DNA of 64,000 nucleotides from Oricola indica. GTDB lineage: Bacteria > Pseudomonadota > Alphaproteobacteria > Rhizobiales > Rhizobiaceae. Location of the stretch: NCBI RefSeq assembly GCF_019966595.1, contig NZ_JAINFJ010000007.1:1-64000 (forward strand). Direction: 5' to 3'. Shown here piece by piece: positions 34,842 to 44,996 of this stretch. How positions within the stretch are numbered: the stretch's first letter is position 1; each line of letters starts with the position of its first letter. The position numbers were made by a program, and so were the translations under genes. The notes below the pieces were generated by a model. It did no database searches. It saw nothing but the letters and a program-made list of their open reading frames with translations, and was not told where the DNA came from.

Positions 34842-35720
34842 CTACCCGACGGGAACGACATCGACCGCCTGGGAACTCGTATGCGCCCCGGCGGATCGCG
34901 TCACGCCTCTGACGGGCGCAACATCGAAGTAGTCGCGGGCGCGCGCGATGACGATATGGTCCTCTCCGGCCAAGGCTGCATTGGTCGGATCGAACTCGAT
35001 CCACCCCATTTCTTCCCCGCACCACGCCCGAACCCAGGCGTGCATCGCGTCGGCGCCCTCCAGCCTGGGTTTCCCCTCGGGCGGGATCGTCCGCAGGAAA
35101 CCGCTGACATAGCCGGCCGGAATACCGATGCCGCGCAGGCAGGAAATCATGATGTGGGTAAAATCCTGACAGACACCGTGCCGGCGCTCGAAGGCTTCCA
35201 GCATCGGCGTTTCGACGGTCGTCGCCTCCGGATCGAACTTCATGTCGCGGTGCAGCGCGAGATTGATCGCGCTCACCGTCTCCAGCGTGCTTGCATTGCC
35301 GACGATTACACTTCGCGCATAGTCCGTCGTCCGGCTGTCGATCGGAACCCGGGTGGAAGATCCCGTGAAGTGATGCGGAGACGCCGCATCGACACCTCTG
35401 TAGGCGGCAAGATCCTCCGCCAGTCCGGAAAGCGTCGGTGACATGTCGAATTGCGGGCCACGCGCGATGCGATCGACCCGCGCCTGCGCTTCGAAGGAGA
35501 GCACCTCATGTGGGCTGTCGAAGGCGAGCTCGGTGAAACGGTTGCCGAAAAAGTCGATACGGTCGACCCATTCCTGCGGACGGGGCTTGACCGTCATCGT
35601 GCCGGCGATCGCACGCTGTTCGCCGGGCAGGTCCGCTGGCATGAGCCGCACCAGATGACGGCCCGCATCGGCGAGATCGGGATAGGTGTATTCGATTTTC
35701 AGCGAGATGTCGTAACGCAT
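34842..35720 (-). CDS. Transglutaminase-like cysteine peptidase/amidase family protein
   Basis: The 292-residue protein has an N-terminal beta domain (DYD/Bact_transglu_N type) and a transglutaminase core with a Cys (RHGVCQDFTHI, about residue 170), a His (MHAWVRAW, about residue 229) and an Asp (FDPTNA, about residue 245). It could cleave or form isopeptide or peptide bonds. It is the last gene of a three-gene unit with the ATP-grasp/alpha-E protein and the large DUF2126 transglutaminase. The cluster's substrate is unknown. Confidence 0.85.
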   Translation of the reverse strand: MRYDISLKIEYTYPDLADAGRHLVRLMPADLPGEQRAIAGTMTVKPRPQEWVDRIDFFGNRFTELAFDSPHEVLSFEAQARVDRIARGPQFDMSPTLSGLAEDLAAYRGVDAASPHHFTGSSTRVPIDSRTTDYARSVIVGNASTLETVSAINLALHRDMKFDPEATTVETPMLEAFERRHGVCQDFTHIMISCLRGIGIPAGYVSGFLRTIPPEGKPRLEGADAMHAWVRAWCGEEMGWIEFDPTNAALAGEDHIVIARARDYFDVAPVRGVTRSAGAHTSSQAVDVVPVG

Positions 35721-35729
35721 CGGCTCGGC

Positions 35730-38135
35730 CTAGCGGAAATAGGTGCGGCTGAGTTCTCCGGAAATGGCGCCCAGATCGGCACCGACTTCCAGGAGAGCCT
35801 CGGTGTCGAGCGTATCGGCCGCATGGGTTGCCAGCGCCGCATGGGTCTTGAGCAGAACCCGCTGAAGCTCGTTGGACGGCCGGTGCTGCTCCGCGCCGGG
35901 AAGATAGCCGAAATGTTCCCGCATCTTGTCCAGTTGATGCACGATGGATCGCGGGTTGAGCGGATCGAGCGCCAGAAGGTCGATCACCGTCTCGCGGTTG
36001 GTCGCGACCGCGTAGCGCCGGCGGTGCGACATGGCGCTGTCGCCGACCTCGATGGCGAGATCGAAACCGCCTTCCGGCGCTTCGATGTCGGCATATCGGG
36101 CAAGGAGGTAGGTCATCGCGATGGCACGCTCGAGCGAACGGCCGATACTCAGGAAACGCCATCCGGTAAACCGGTACATGTTTTCGTGCACGAGGCCGGA
36201 GAAGCCGGACAGTTTGCGCAGCAGGATACCCATTGCCCGAGCGGTGTCGTCGCCGGGCATCGCGGTTACGGCCATCCTGTCTATCGTCCGGTCGATATCC
36301 GAAAGCGCGAGCCAGCCATCGACCGAGAACCGGTCCCGCACATGGCCGGCGGATGTCGTGGCCGAAGCGATTGCCGTCTGTATGCCTTCCTCGAGACCGT
36401 CTTCCGGATCGACGCCGGTCGAGATCATGTATTCGGCCAGATCCTTCAACAGGGGTGTATCCGGAAAGGCCGTTTCCGCAAGGCGGACATGATAGCCGCG
36501 CATCAGACGGATCATCGTCTCGGCGCGCTCCACATAACGGCCGAGCCAGAAAAGATTGTCGGCGGCCCTGCTCGGCAGGATGCCGGGCTGGTTGCGCACG
36601 AAAGGCGCGACCGGCTGGGCCAGCATCGTATCCTTGTCGACAGGCGATTTCCTGACGACCCAGACATCGGCAACCGAACCGCCGCGCTGCATCGCCAATT
36701 GTGGCGTGTCGCCCGACCGGCCGATTCGCGCGAAACCGCCCGGCATGACCCGCCAGCCTTCCGCGGTCCGGGCAAGAAACACGCGCAGGCTCATCGGCCT
36801 CGGCGCGAGACCGCCATCGACGAAAGCCGGAGCGGTGGACAGGGTGACGGTCTCCTGACCGACGAGATTGCCTGCCTCCTGATCGATCCAGCCATCGACC
36901 GTCTCCCGCATCTCGCTGGTGAAAACCCCGCCGACCGCCGAGATGTCGTCGAGTTCGAACGGCAGTCTTGTCGTGTAGGCATCGCCGATCGTCATGCGTG
37001 TGGCATTCGCCTTGACATGCTCGCGTTCGGCCTGCTGTCCGCACCACCATGTCGCGATATTGGGAAGCTTCAGCGGTTCGCCCGTCAGCGCCTCGCAGAT
37101 GCGCGGAACAAACGCGAGGAACGCGCGGGTTTCGAGAACACCCGAGCCAAGCGCGTTGATCATCGTAATCGAGCCGTTCCGGATCGTACCGAGAAGACCG
37201 GGCGTGCCCAGCCTCGACGCTTCATTGAGTTCGAGCGGGTCGGCCCACTGCGCATCGAGACGCCGCCATAAAACGCTGATCGGCGACAGCCCCGCGACGG
37301 TGCGCACCATCAGCTTGCCGTTATGGACCGTCAGATCCTCGCCCTCCAAGAGCATGAAGCCGAGATAGCGCGCGATATAGGCGTGCTCGAAATAGGTATC
37401 GTTCAAAAGGCCGGGCGTCAGGATACCGACCCGGCTCGCATCGTCTTCACGCAGGCCCAGCAGCGTATCCCGAAAATCGCGGAAGAAACCGGCCAACCGC
37501 TCGACATTGGTGCGGCCATAGATATCGGAATAGATGCGCGAGGTGGCGATCCGGTTTTCCAGCGCGAAGCCGGCACCCGAGGGAGCCTGGGTTCGGTCTC
37601 CAAGCACCCACCAGTTACCTCCGGGTCCGCGTCCGATATCGAACGCGACGAAATGAAGGAAATGGCCGGAGCGCGGCGTCACCCCGACAAGCGGACGCAG
37701 CCACTCGCGATTGTCGGCGATCAGCGGCGCGGGCAGGTAACCGTCCCGGACCAGCTCGTTGGGGCCATAGAGATCCGCCAGGATTCGTTCCAGCAAATCC
37801 GCGCGCTGGACGAGGCCGGCGCCGATGGCGGTCCATTCGTCCTCGTCGATGAGGAGCGGCATGTGGCTGAGCGGCCAGTCGCGCTCGGAGGTGTCCTGCG
37901 GGCCGTAGTGGCGATAGAACACGCCGGAATCGCGCAGGTGCTGATCGCCTCGCGCCATGCGGGCGGAGAGTTCTTCGGGCGTCATCTCCGAAAGTGACCG
38001 GATCAGGTCGCCCCAAACCGGACGAATCCGGCCATCCGCGGCGACCAATTCATCGGGCACGTCATCGATCCGCCGATAACCGGCGAGCAGCCTCTCGACG
38101 GAATTGTCAGGCGCGCGATCGCCGCGAATGTTCAT
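35730..38135 (-). CDS. Circularly permuted ATP-grasp ligase fused to an alpha-E domain
   Basis: The 801-residue protein joins a circularly permuted type 2 ATP-grasp domain (about residues 40-480, once DUF404/DUF407) to an all-helical alpha-E domain (about 500-800, once DUF403). ATP-grasp enzymes ligate carboxylates to amines using ATP, so a peptide-tag or amide ligase is predicted. In some genomes the two domains are separate genes. It starts four bases after the large transglutaminase and ends nine bases before the small one, so all three should be co-expressed. No substrate is known to me. Confidence 0.88.
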   Translation of the reverse strand: MNIRGDRAPDNSVERLLAGYRRIDDVPDELVAADGRIRPVWGDLIRSLSEMTPEELSARMARGDQHLRDSGVFYRHYGPQDTSERDWPLSHMPLLIDEDEWTAIGAGLVQRADLLERILADLYGPNELVRDGYLPAPLIADNREWLRPLVGVTPRSGHFLHFVAFDIGRGPGGNWWVLGDRTQAPSGAGFALENRIATSRIYSDIYGRTNVERLAGFFRDFRDTLLGLREDDASRVGILTPGLLNDTYFEHAYIARYLGFMLLEGEDLTVHNGKLMVRTVAGLSPISVLWRRLDAQWADPLELNEASRLGTPGLLGTIRNGSITMINALGSGVLETRAFLAFVPRICEALTGEPLKLPNIATWWCGQQAEREHVKANATRMTIGDAYTTRLPFELDDISAVGGVFTSEMRETVDGWIDQEAGNLVGQETVTLSTAPAFVDGGLAPRPMSLRVFLARTAEGWRVMPGGFARIGRSGDTPQLAMQRGGSVADVWVVRKSPVDKDTMLAQPVAPFVRNQPGILPSRAADNLFWLGRYVERAETMIRLMRGYHVRLAETAFPDTPLLKDLAEYMISTGVDPEDGLEEGIQTAIASATTSAGHVRDRFSVDGWLALSDIDRTIDRMAVTAMPGDDTARAMGILLRKLSGFSGLVHENMYRFTGWRFLSIGRSLERAIAMTYLLARYADIEAPEGGFDLAIEVGDSAMSHRRRYAVATNRETVIDLLALDPLNPRSIVHQLDKMREHFGYLPGAEQHRPSNELQRVLLKTHAALATHAADTLDTEALLEVGADLGAISGELSRTYFR

Positions 38136-38139
38136 GTCT

Positions 38140-41100
38140 TCAAATACCTGGCGACCGTCTCAGGTCGAGCGTCATCGGAAACTCGCGATGCGGCGCTTCC
38201 GGCGGCGGCACATACGCGCCCGGAGTATGGCCATTGGCCTCGAAGCGCGCAAGCCGTCTGGCTTCCGCCTCGTTCGCGTTGACCGGGAAGGTCTCGTAAT
38301 TGCGCCCGCCGGGATGAATGACATGGTAGATGCAACCGCCGAGCGCCCGACCGGTCCAGGTGTCGAAGATATCGAAGGTCAAAGGCGCATCCACCGGCAG
38401 CACAGGGTGAAGTGCGGCTGAAGGCTGCCATGCCTTGAAGCGAACCGCCCCGACCGACATGCCACCCGTGCCGGTCTTCTGGAGCGGAATCCGCCGCTTG
38501 TTGCAGGTGACGAGATAGCGTTCCGGGTCGGTCGTGACGAGCTTTACCTGAAGGCGCTCCGTCGAACTGTCCGTATAGCGCACGGTGCCGCCGATCGCAC
38601 CGGTTTCGCCCAGCACGTGCCAGGGCTCGAGCGCCTGCCGGATTTCCAGGTGGACATCCTCGTAATCGACCGCACCGCAGAAGGGGAAGCGGAATTCCGC
38701 CTGCGCCTCGAACCATTCCGGCCGCAGGTCGAACCCGTGCTCGCGCAGATCGCGCAGGACATCGAGGAAGTCCTGCCAGACGAAATGCGGCAGCATGAAA
38801 CGGTCGTGCAGAACCGTTCCCCAGCGCGTCAGGTCGCCGCCGACCGGGCTGTGCCAGAACCGCGCCACCAGGGCACGGATCAGAACCTGCTGGGCAAGGC
38901 TCATGCGCGCATTGGGCGGCATCTCGAAGCCGCGGAACTCGATCAGGCCGAGCCGGCCCGTGGGACCGTCGGGCGAATAGAGCTTGTCGATGCAGATTTC
39001 GGCGCGATGGGTGTTGCCGGTCACGTCGGTGAGCATGTTTCGCAACAGGCGGTCCGTGAGCCATGGAAGCGGCGGCTCGCCCGCGCCCGGATGCGGAATC
39101 TGCGCCAGCGCGATTTCGAGCTCGTACAGACTGTCGTGGCGCGCCTCGTCGATGCGCGGCGCCTGGCTGGTCGGTCCGATGAACAGGCCGGAAAACAGAT
39201 AGGACATGCTCGGATGGCGCTGCCAGTGCAGAATCAGGCTGCGCAGGAGATCCGGCCGGCGCAGGAACGGACTGTCCATCGTCGTCGCACCGCCGACGAC
39301 GACGTGGTTGCCGCCGCCCGTGCCGGTGTGCTTGCCGTCGATCATGAATTTGTCTGCGCCGAGGCGTGTCTGGCGCGCCTCCTCGTAGATCGCCTCCGTC
39401 GTCGCCACACATTCCTCCCAGCTTGACGCGGGATGGATGTTGACCTCGATCACGCCGGGATCGGGCGCGACGCGGATAACATTCATGCGCGGATCGGTCG
39501 GCGGCGCATAGCCCTCGATATGCACCTGCAGATCGAGCTTCGCGGCTGCCGCCTCCGCTGCGGCCACCAGTTCCAGATAGTCCTCGATGCGCTCCACGGG
39601 CGGCATGAAAACGCAAAGCCTTCCGTCGCGCGGTTCGACCGAGAGCGCCGTACGCACCGCGCCGCCCAATTCGCCGAGTTCCTGCTCGACAACGTCCTGG
39701 ACCCGGCCGCCGGCCGTAAACGAGGCAACAGGCTGGGCATGGCCACCCTGTTCGGCGGCAATAGCGTCAGAAGCCTGAAAGTCGGGCAGCGGGCCGCGAG
39801 GCTCCGTCGGGTCGGCAATATTGACGTATGGGTATTGAGACGGCGGGACATAGGGCAGCGAGCCGAGCGGCAGACGATAGCCGACCGGGCTGTCGCCCGG
39901 GACGAGATAGACATTGCCGCGCCGCGTTTTCCATTTTTCCGAACGCCAGCGCACGCCGGAACCGGTCGCCTTGGCCTGCCAGCGCTGGATCGGTAACACG
40001 AAACCGGATGGTTCCGTCAGACCGCGCTCGAACACCGTCGTCATGCGGTGTCGCTCCTCCGGGTCCTCAAGCTTGGAATTCTGCGGCGTCACGTTTTCCG
40101 GAAGATTGCCTTCCTTGAGAATCCATTCCGCCGGATCCTCATAGGCCGGAACCACGAATTCGCTCTCGACGCCGAGTTCTTCCGCAATCGTGGCGAGCAG
40201 CTTCTCCGCCTTCTCCTTGTCGGCTCCGGCATCTTCGCCTTCGGGCGCGATCAGCGCGGTATCCTGCCAGATCGGCTTTCCGTCTCGACGCCAGTAGAGC
40301 GAGAACGTCCATCGTGGCAGGGTCTCGCCCGGATACCACTTGCCCTGCCCGTAATGAAGAAAGCCTCCCGGCGCGAAACGCTCGCGAAGCCGGCGGATCA
40401 GCTTGTCGGCAAGGGCGCGTTTCTGCGGACCGACGGCATCGATGTTCCATTCTTCGGATTCGAAATCGTCGATGGAGACGAAGGTCGGTTCCCCGCCCAT
40501 CGTCAACCGGACATCGCCTGTGGCGAGCGAGGCATCGACCTTGCGCCCGAGCTCATCGAGCGCAGCCCACGACTCGTCGGAGAACGGCTTGGTGATGCGC
40601 GGGTGCTCTGCCGTACGCCGAACCTTCATGTCGAAGGCGAAATCGACATTGGCGAAGCTCGCCGCACCGGAAATCGGCGCCGCGTTGCGGAAATGCGGGG
40701 TCGCCGCCAGCGGTATGTGGCTTTCGCCGGTGAGCAAGCCTGACGTCGGGTCGAGCCCGATCCAGCCTGCGCCGGGCAGATAGACCTCGGCCCAGGCGTG
40801 AAGATCCGTGAAATCGTGATCGGTTCCGGGTGGTCCGTCGAGCGACACGAGGTCCGGCTTCAACTGTATCAGGTAACCGGAAACGAAACGCGCCGCGAGC
40901 CCGAGATTGCGGAGAATCTGCACCAGCAGCCAGGACGTGTCGCGACACGAGCCCTTGCCGATCTGTAGCGTCTCTTCAGGCGTCTGAACACCGGGCTCCA
41001 TGCGGATGACGTAGTCGATTTCCTGCGACAGGCGGGCATTGAGATTGACGATCATGTCGACCGTCCGCTGTTGCGACCGGTCGATCGTGGCGAGGAGCTC

Positions 41101-41484
41101 GGTCAGCAACGGACCGGCGGGCTCCGGCGTCTTGTAGATGACGAGATCGGGACCGAGATCGGCATCATACTCGAACGGGTATTCCTCCGCCTTTTCCTCG
41201 ACGAAGAAATCGAACGGGTTGTAGACCGTCATGTCGGCGACGAGATCGACCTCGATCTTCAGTTCCGTCACCGGTTTCGGAAAGACGAACCGCGCCAGCC
41301 AGTTGCCGTAGGGATCCTGCTGGTGATTCACGAAATGCTCGGATGGCGAGACCTTCAGCGAATGCGAGATCACCCGCGTGCGGCTGTGAGGCGCCGGCCG
41401 GAGCCGAATGATCTGCGGTCCGAGCGACACGGGTCGATCATAGCGGTAATGCGTCAGATGGTAGATGGCGGCCTTGATCGACAT
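38140..41484 (-). CDS. Large transglutaminase family protein with DUF2126
   Basis: The 1114-residue protein begins with a transglutaminase module (about residues 1-290: Cys in [10 protein letters not shown], His in DLHAWAEV, Asp in GLDPTSG) and continues with a long DUF2126 region that contains conserved blocks such as [30 protein letters not shown] and [13 protein letters not shown]. The DUF2126 part resembles an amidoligase of the glutamine-synthetase-like fold. It heads the operon with the ATP-grasp/alpha-E and small transglutaminase genes. Together they look like a peptide-forming and peptide-trimming set. No signal peptide is seen, so the work is cytoplasmic. Confidence 0.87.
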   Translation of the reverse strand: MSIKAAIYHLTHYRYDRPVSLGPQIIRLRPAPHSRTRVISHSLKVSPSEHFVNHQQDPYGNWLARFVFPKPVTELKIEVDLVADMTVYNPFDFFVEEKAEEYPFEYDADLGPDLVIYKTPEPAGPLLTELLATIDRSQQRTVDMIVNLNARLSQEIDYVIRMEPGVQTPEETLQIGKGSCRDTSWLLVQILRNLGLAARFVSGYLIQLKPDLVSLDGPPGTDHDFTDLHAWAEVYLPGAGWIGLDPTSGLLTGESHIPLAATPHFRNAAPISGAASFANVDFAFDMKVRRTAEHPRITKPFSDESWAALDELGRKVDASLATGDVRLTMGGEPTFVSIDDFESEEWNIDAVGPQKRALADKLIRRLRERFAPGGFLHYGQGKWYPGETLPRWTFSLYWRRDGKPIWQDTALIAPEGEDAGADKEKAEKLLATIAEELGVESEFVVPAYEDPAEWILKEGNLPENVTPQNSKLEDPEERHRMTTVFERGLTEPSGFVLPIQRWQAKATGSGVRWRSEKWKTRRGNVYLVPGDSPVGYRLPLGSLPYVPPSQYPYVNIADPTEPRGPLPDFQASDAIAAEQGGHAQPVASFTAGGRVQDVVEQELGELGGAVRTALSVEPRDGRLCVFMPPVERIEDYLELVAAAEAAAAKLDLQVHIEGYAPPTDPRMNVIRVAPDPGVIEVNIHPASSWEECVATTEAIYEEARQTRLGADKFMIDGKHTGTGGGNHVVVGGATTMDSPFLRRPDLLRSLILHWQRHPSMSYLFSGLFIGPTSQAPRIDEARHDSLYELEIALAQIPHPGAGEPPLPWLTDRLLRNMLTDVTGNTHRAEICIDKLYSPDGPTGRLGLIEFRGFEMPPNARMSLAQQVLIRALVARFWHSPVGGDLTRWGTVLHDRFMLPHFVWQDFLDVLRDLREHGFDLRPEWFEAQAEFRFPFCGAVDYEDVHLEIRQALEPWHVLGETGAIGGTVRYTDSSTERLQVKLVTTDPERYLVTCNKRRIPLQKTGTGGMSVGAVRFKAWQPSAALHPVLPVDAPLTFDIFDTWTGRALGGCIYHVIHPGGRNYETFPVNANEAEARRLARFEANGHTPGAYVPPPEAPHREFPMTLDLRRSPGI

Positions 41485-41655
41485 TTATCCAGCTTTTCCG
41501 TTGGTTATCGGGTCAGGTTTCCACAAATCGCCGCATCGCACAAATCGATTCGAAGAAAACGGCATAACGACCTCCCGGGAAGACCAGCGAGGCGTCGATG
41601 GACCGGTGCAGGTGCCATCCGGTCCAATCCGGGATCTGTTCGACAGCAGATTAGT

Positions 41656-41732
41656 TGGTGGGCCCGGAGGGACTCGAACCCCCAACCAAGCGGTTATGAG
41701 CCGCCGGCTCTAACCAATTGAGCTACAGGCCC
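41656..41732 (-). tRNA. tRNA with CAU anticodon, probably tRNA-Ile2
   Basis: The 77-base sequence folds as a full cloverleaf: acceptor GGGCCTG with CGGGCCC, D-arm GCTC/GAGC, anticodon stem GGCGG/CCGCT with loop CTCATAA, T-arm GGGGG-TTCGAGT-CCCTC, and an encoded CCA. The anticodon is CAU. The GGCGnCTCATAAnCGCTTGGT pattern resembles the E. coli isoleucine tRNA whose C34 is changed to lysidine, more than elongator methionine tRNA. The amino acid is therefore likely but not proven to be Ile. Confidence 0.85.
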
Positions 41733-41863
41733 CACCCGCGATCTGCCTAGCCGAAACGTTGCGGCTCCACAAGCCGTTACGTCCCTGTTGCCTGAGCGCC
41801 TTATTGGCGGCGCAATGACGTGGCACCGGCGGCATCGAAGGGTCACATGACGGGAACACCACA

Positions 41864-42598
41864 ATGAACATCGCACGCAATGCCATCGCCTCCGCCCTAT
41901 TCCTGGCTACTCCGCTTGCCGCCTCTCCGGCGCTTGCGCAACAGGCCGATCAAACACCGCGGATCGTCGTCACCGGCGAAGGCACAGCATCGGTTGCGCC
42001 CGACATGGCGGTCTTGTCGCTGACTGTCCTGCGCGATGGAAAGAGCGCCCGCGAGGCGCTCGACGCGAATTCGGCGGCAATGGCCGAAGTGCTGGCCGCG
42101 ATGAAGGCGGAGGGCATTGCCGAGCGCGATCTGCAGACCGCCAATTTCTCCATCGAACCGCAATATTACTATCCGCCGCGCAAGGAAGGCAGCGATCCCG
42201 AGCAGCCGCGCATCACCGGCTATATCGTGCGCAACTCGCTGACAGTGCGGCTGCGCGACCTCGACAAGCTTGGGGCCGTGCTGGACAAATCGGTGACCCT
42301 CGGCGTCAATCAGGGCGGCAACATCGCCTTCACCAATGACGACCCGTCATCGACGGTGACCGAAGCCCGGATCGCGGCAATGAAGGATGCGAAGGCAAAG
42401 GCCGAGACGCTGACGCAGGCCGCCGGGATCGGCCTCGGCAAGGTGCTTGAAATCTCGGAAAATTCCGGCGGGCGCATGCCGGAACCGCTTGCGAAGGTGC
42501 GCTCGGCCATGGTCGAAGCGTCGGCCGATGTTCCCGTCGCGGCAGGCGAGAACAACTACACGGTTTCAGTCACCGTCACGTTCGGCCTGGACCAATAG
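41864..42598 (+). CDS. SIMPL-domain (DUF541) periplasmic protein
   Basis: The 244-residue protein has a Sec signal peptide (about residues 1-25, ending PALA) and a single SIMPL/DUF541 domain (about 33-240), with the typical VTGEGTASVAPDMA start and a C-terminal NYTVSVTVTFGL strand. Homologues such as YggE are linked to oxidative-stress tolerance, but the biochemical role is unknown. It lies alone between the tRNA and a convergent acetyltransferase gene. Confidence 0.85.
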   Translation: MNIARNAIASALFLATPLAASPALAQQADQTPRIVVTGEGTASVAPDMAVLSLTVLRDGKSAREALDANSAAMAEVLAAMKAEGIAERDLQTANFSIEPQYYYPPRKEGSDPEQPRITGYIVRNSLTVRLRDLDKLGAVLDKSVTLGVNQGGNIAFTNDDPSSTVTEARIAAMKDAKAKAETLTQAAGIGLGKVLEISENSGGRMPEPLAKVRSAMVEASADVPVAAGENNYTVSVTVTFGLDQ

Positions 42599-42646
42599 GA
42601 AACGACCTCGTCACTGGCCGGACAAGTCCGGCCAGATGGCATCTGC

Positions 42647-43237
42647 CTAGCGCAGGTCGCGCATCCAGTATTCCATGGGTTTCTCGGTCTCGACCGTCTC
42701 GCCTACGTCCTTCCAGCCATAGGAGGTCGAAAGACCTTCCACACGCTCGTAGCCACGATTGCGCCAGAACCCGTCGAGCGGAACATGGTCCGTCGGGCGC
42801 ATCGGGTGATCGGTCGGGCGTATGACAGCGGAGAAAATGCACTTCGAAAAGCCCTGCCGGCGCGCCTCCGCCTCGCGTTCCTCGAAGAAACGGATGCCGA
42901 CGCCCTGACCGCGATAGCCGGGCAGCAGGACGGATTCGCCGAAGTAAAAGAATGCGTCCGGGTCGAGGCCGAGCTTTGCGAAAGGCCCCGCGAACTCCTC
43001 CTTGTGCTCGGAAAGAGGCGAAGCCGTCGCCATGCCGACAAGCTTCGCACCGTGGAAAGCCCCGCAAACGAAAGCCCCCGGAGCATCGACATAGGTCTCC
43101 AGATAGCGTCGTTCGTAGTCCATGTCGCCGTCATAGAGATAGGGCCATGCGCGGAACACCGCGATTCGCAGCCGCGCCATGTCCTCGAAGCGATCCCCGA
43201 TCTCCTCTCGGGTCAGCGGACGGACTTTGGCGGCCAT
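42647..43237 (-). CDS. GNAT-family N-acetyltransferase
   Basis: The 196-residue protein contains a GNAT fold with the acetyl-CoA loop GYRGQGVGIRFFEERE (about residues 107-122) and a late GFWRNRGYERVEG segment. Its start overlaps the stop of the upstream NTF2-like gene (TGATG), so the pair is probably co-translated. Substrate unknown. Confidence 0.82.
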   Translation of the reverse strand: MAAKVRPLTREEIGDRFEDMARLRIAVFRAWPYLYDGDMDYERRYLETYVDAPGAFVCGAFHGAKLVGMATASPLSEHKEEFAGPFAKLGLDPDAFFYFGESVLLPGYRGQGVGIRFFEEREAEARRQGFSKCIFSAVIRPTDHPMRPTDHVPLDGFWRNRGYERVEGLSTSYGWKDVGETVETEKPMEYWMRDLR

Positions 43238-43653
43238 CAGTCCGCCTTCGAGACCTGCGCAGTCCAGTCGGTCAGGTTGTAATAGGTCGTCACGCGGCTG
43301 ATCAGCCCGTCGTCGATCTCGAAAAAGATGCCGGCCGGCAGTGTATAGCTCTGGCCGTTCGCAGGCGGCAGGCCGTCGGCCGTCGAAAGGTATTTTCCGT
43401 GCACGGTGAATTCGGCGGCGGCACGCACGCCACCCTCGCCCACCATGATGGCGATATCGGTCAGGCGTTCCTCGTAATGGCGAGACATCTCGGCATTGAA
43501 CCAGCGGAATTTTTCCTTACCGATCTCCCGACCGCCCTGATTGATGTCATGGGCGACATCGTCGTGCAGGCAGGCAAGCATGGCGTCTGAATCGCTGGCA
43601 TTGAACGCGGCGAGATAGCGCTCGATCAGGGCTTTGGCATCGGCTTCAGACAT
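43237..43653 (-). CDS. NTF2-like (SnoaL/ketosteroid-isomerase fold) protein
   Basis: The 138-residue protein is a single NTF2-like domain, with an N-terminal helix (KALIERYLAAFNASDSDAML) and a cone-shaped beta sheet. Members are small isomerases, hydratases or polyketide cyclases acting on hydrophobic ligands. The ATG at 43653 was chosen because GAGAGGA lies eight bases upstream. It precedes a GNAT gene and may work with it; the function is not known. Confidence 0.8.
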   Translation of the reverse strand: MSEADAKALIERYLAAFNASDSDAMLACLHDDVAHDINQGGREIGKEKFRWFNAEMSRHYEERLTDIAIMVGEGGVRAAAEFTVHGKYLSTADGLPPANGQSYTLPAGIFFEIDDGLISRVTTYYNLTDWTAQVSKAD

Positions 43654-43714
43654 GGTCGTTCCTCTCAAATAATCCGGTCGGATCAAAACGCCGGTGCGCC
43701 GGCGCGGTTCCGTC

Positions 43715-44182
43715 CTACATCCCTTCCTCGACCATGTGGTCGAGATATTCGCCCTCATGCGCCATATCCTGCTCGAAGGCGGTGACGCGATCGCGCATCG
43801 ACATGGACGCCGTATGCACCGATGCCGGGTCCCCCGTCAGGAGCGGATGCCAGTCGTAAAGCGGCCTGCCTTCGGCGAGCAGTCTGTAGGCGCATGTCTG
43901 GGGCAGCCATGGGATGGTACGCACGTTTTGCGGCGTCAGCCCCACGCAATCGGGCACTTCCACCAACCGGTTCGCGTAGTCGGTGCAGCGGCACTTTTCA
44001 GCATCGAAAAGACGGCAGGCGACGGTGGTGTAATAGATCTCATCGGTATCGTCGTCGATCAGCTTCGACATGCAGCACTTGCCGCAGCCGTCGCACAGCG
44101 CTTCCCACTCGGCGGGGGTCATCGCCTCGAGGGGAACGGTTTCCCAGAAACGGTCGCGCATGGGTGCAGCTTCGTCTGTCAT
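43715..44182 (-). CDS. YcgN/YkgJ-family cysteine-cluster protein (UPF0260)
   Basis: The 155-residue protein has the family's cysteine cluster: C30, C33, C36 and C37 (CDGCGKCC), then a CRLFDAEKCRC stretch and a later CVGL/CAYR pair, likely binding zinc or an iron-sulfur cluster. The family is widespread in proteobacteria and uncharacterised. The ATG at 44182 gives the MTDEA start typical of homologues; a longer ORF from 44221 is less likely. Confidence 0.85.
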   Translation of the reverse strand: MTDEAAPMRDRFWETVPLEAMTPAEWEALCDGCGKCCMSKLIDDDTDEIYYTTVACRLFDAEKCRCTDYANRLVEVPDCVGLTPQNVRTIPWLPQTCAYRLLAEGRPLYDWHPLLTGDPASVHTASMSMRDRVTAFEQDMAHEGEYLDHMVEEGM

Positions 44183-44291
44183 TGTCGCGACCAACCATAT
44201 GCGCAACGCCCTTGCAAGCATGACGGAACAACATTCGGGCCTCGATTATTCCTCCATGAAGCACTAAGCCGAAATCGAGAGGAGACTGCAT

Positions 44292-44996
44292 ATGCGCTTC
44301 AAGGCAAAAACCGTCATCGTCACCGGTGCGGCGGGCAATCTCGGCAGCGCCGTCGCGCGTCGCTTCGCCGAGGAAGGCGCGTCTGTCGCCCTGTTCGGCC
44401 ACAAGCTGGAAAAGGTTCAGGCGGTCGCGGCGGCGCTGGATGGTGACCACGCTGCTTTCGCCGTCGATCTGACCGACCGCGATGCGACAAAGCAGGCCGT
44501 CGAGGCCGCAAGCCGGCAATTCGGGCCACCCGCTGTCCTGTGCGCGATCGCGGGCGGTTTCGACATGGGGACTCCGGTGCACGAGGTTCCGGCCGAGAGC
44601 TGGCAGAAGATGATGGACCTCAATCTCGGCACGCTTCTTTCGGTGCTCGCCGCCGTCACGCCGGGCATGATCGAACGCGGCAACGGCAAGATCGTCACTG
44701 TCGGCGCGAATGGCGCGAAAGCGGGTGGCAAGACCATGGGCCCCTACGCGGCTTCGAAATCCGCCGTGATGCGCGTGACCGAAAGCGCCTCGGCTGAGCT
44801 CAAGTCACACGGCATCAATGTCAATTCCGTGCTTCCGTCGATCATCGATACGCCGGAAAACCGCGAAGCCATGCCAAAGGCGGACAGTTCCAAATGGGTT
44901 ACGCCCGAGAGCCTTGCCGGCGTCATCGCCTTCCTCTGCTCAGACGACGCGAAGGACATCCACGGCGCGCTGCTGCCGGTTACCGGGCTCAGCTAG
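44292..44996 (+). CDS. Short-chain dehydrogenase/reductase
   Basis: The 234-residue SDR has the cofactor motif TGAAGNLG (11-18) and the Y152/K156 pair (YAASK). The usual catalytic serine about 13 residues before the tyrosine is replaced by Ala/Asn (A139/N140), which is odd and may lower or change activity. GAGAGGAG precedes the ATG by seven bases. Its stop overlaps the convergent DUF721 gene by four bases. Substrate unknown. Confidence 0.83.
   Translation: MRFKAKTVIVTGAAGNLGSAVARRFAEEGASVALFGHKLEKVQAVAAALDGDHAAFAVDLTDRDATKQAVEAASRQFGPPAVLCAIAGGFDMGTPVHEVPAESWQKMMDLNLGTLLSVLAAVTPGMIERGNGKIVTVGANGAKAGGKTMGPYAASKSAVMRVTESASAELKSHGINVNSVLPSIIDTPENREAMPKADSSKWVTPESLAGVIAFLCSDDAKDIHGALLPVTGLS

Noticed and set aside
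38132-39616. 494-residue minus-strand frame inside the DUF2126 gene
   Set aside because: It is an out-of-frame shadow of the large transglutaminase gene, low in complexity and rich in Arg and Gly.
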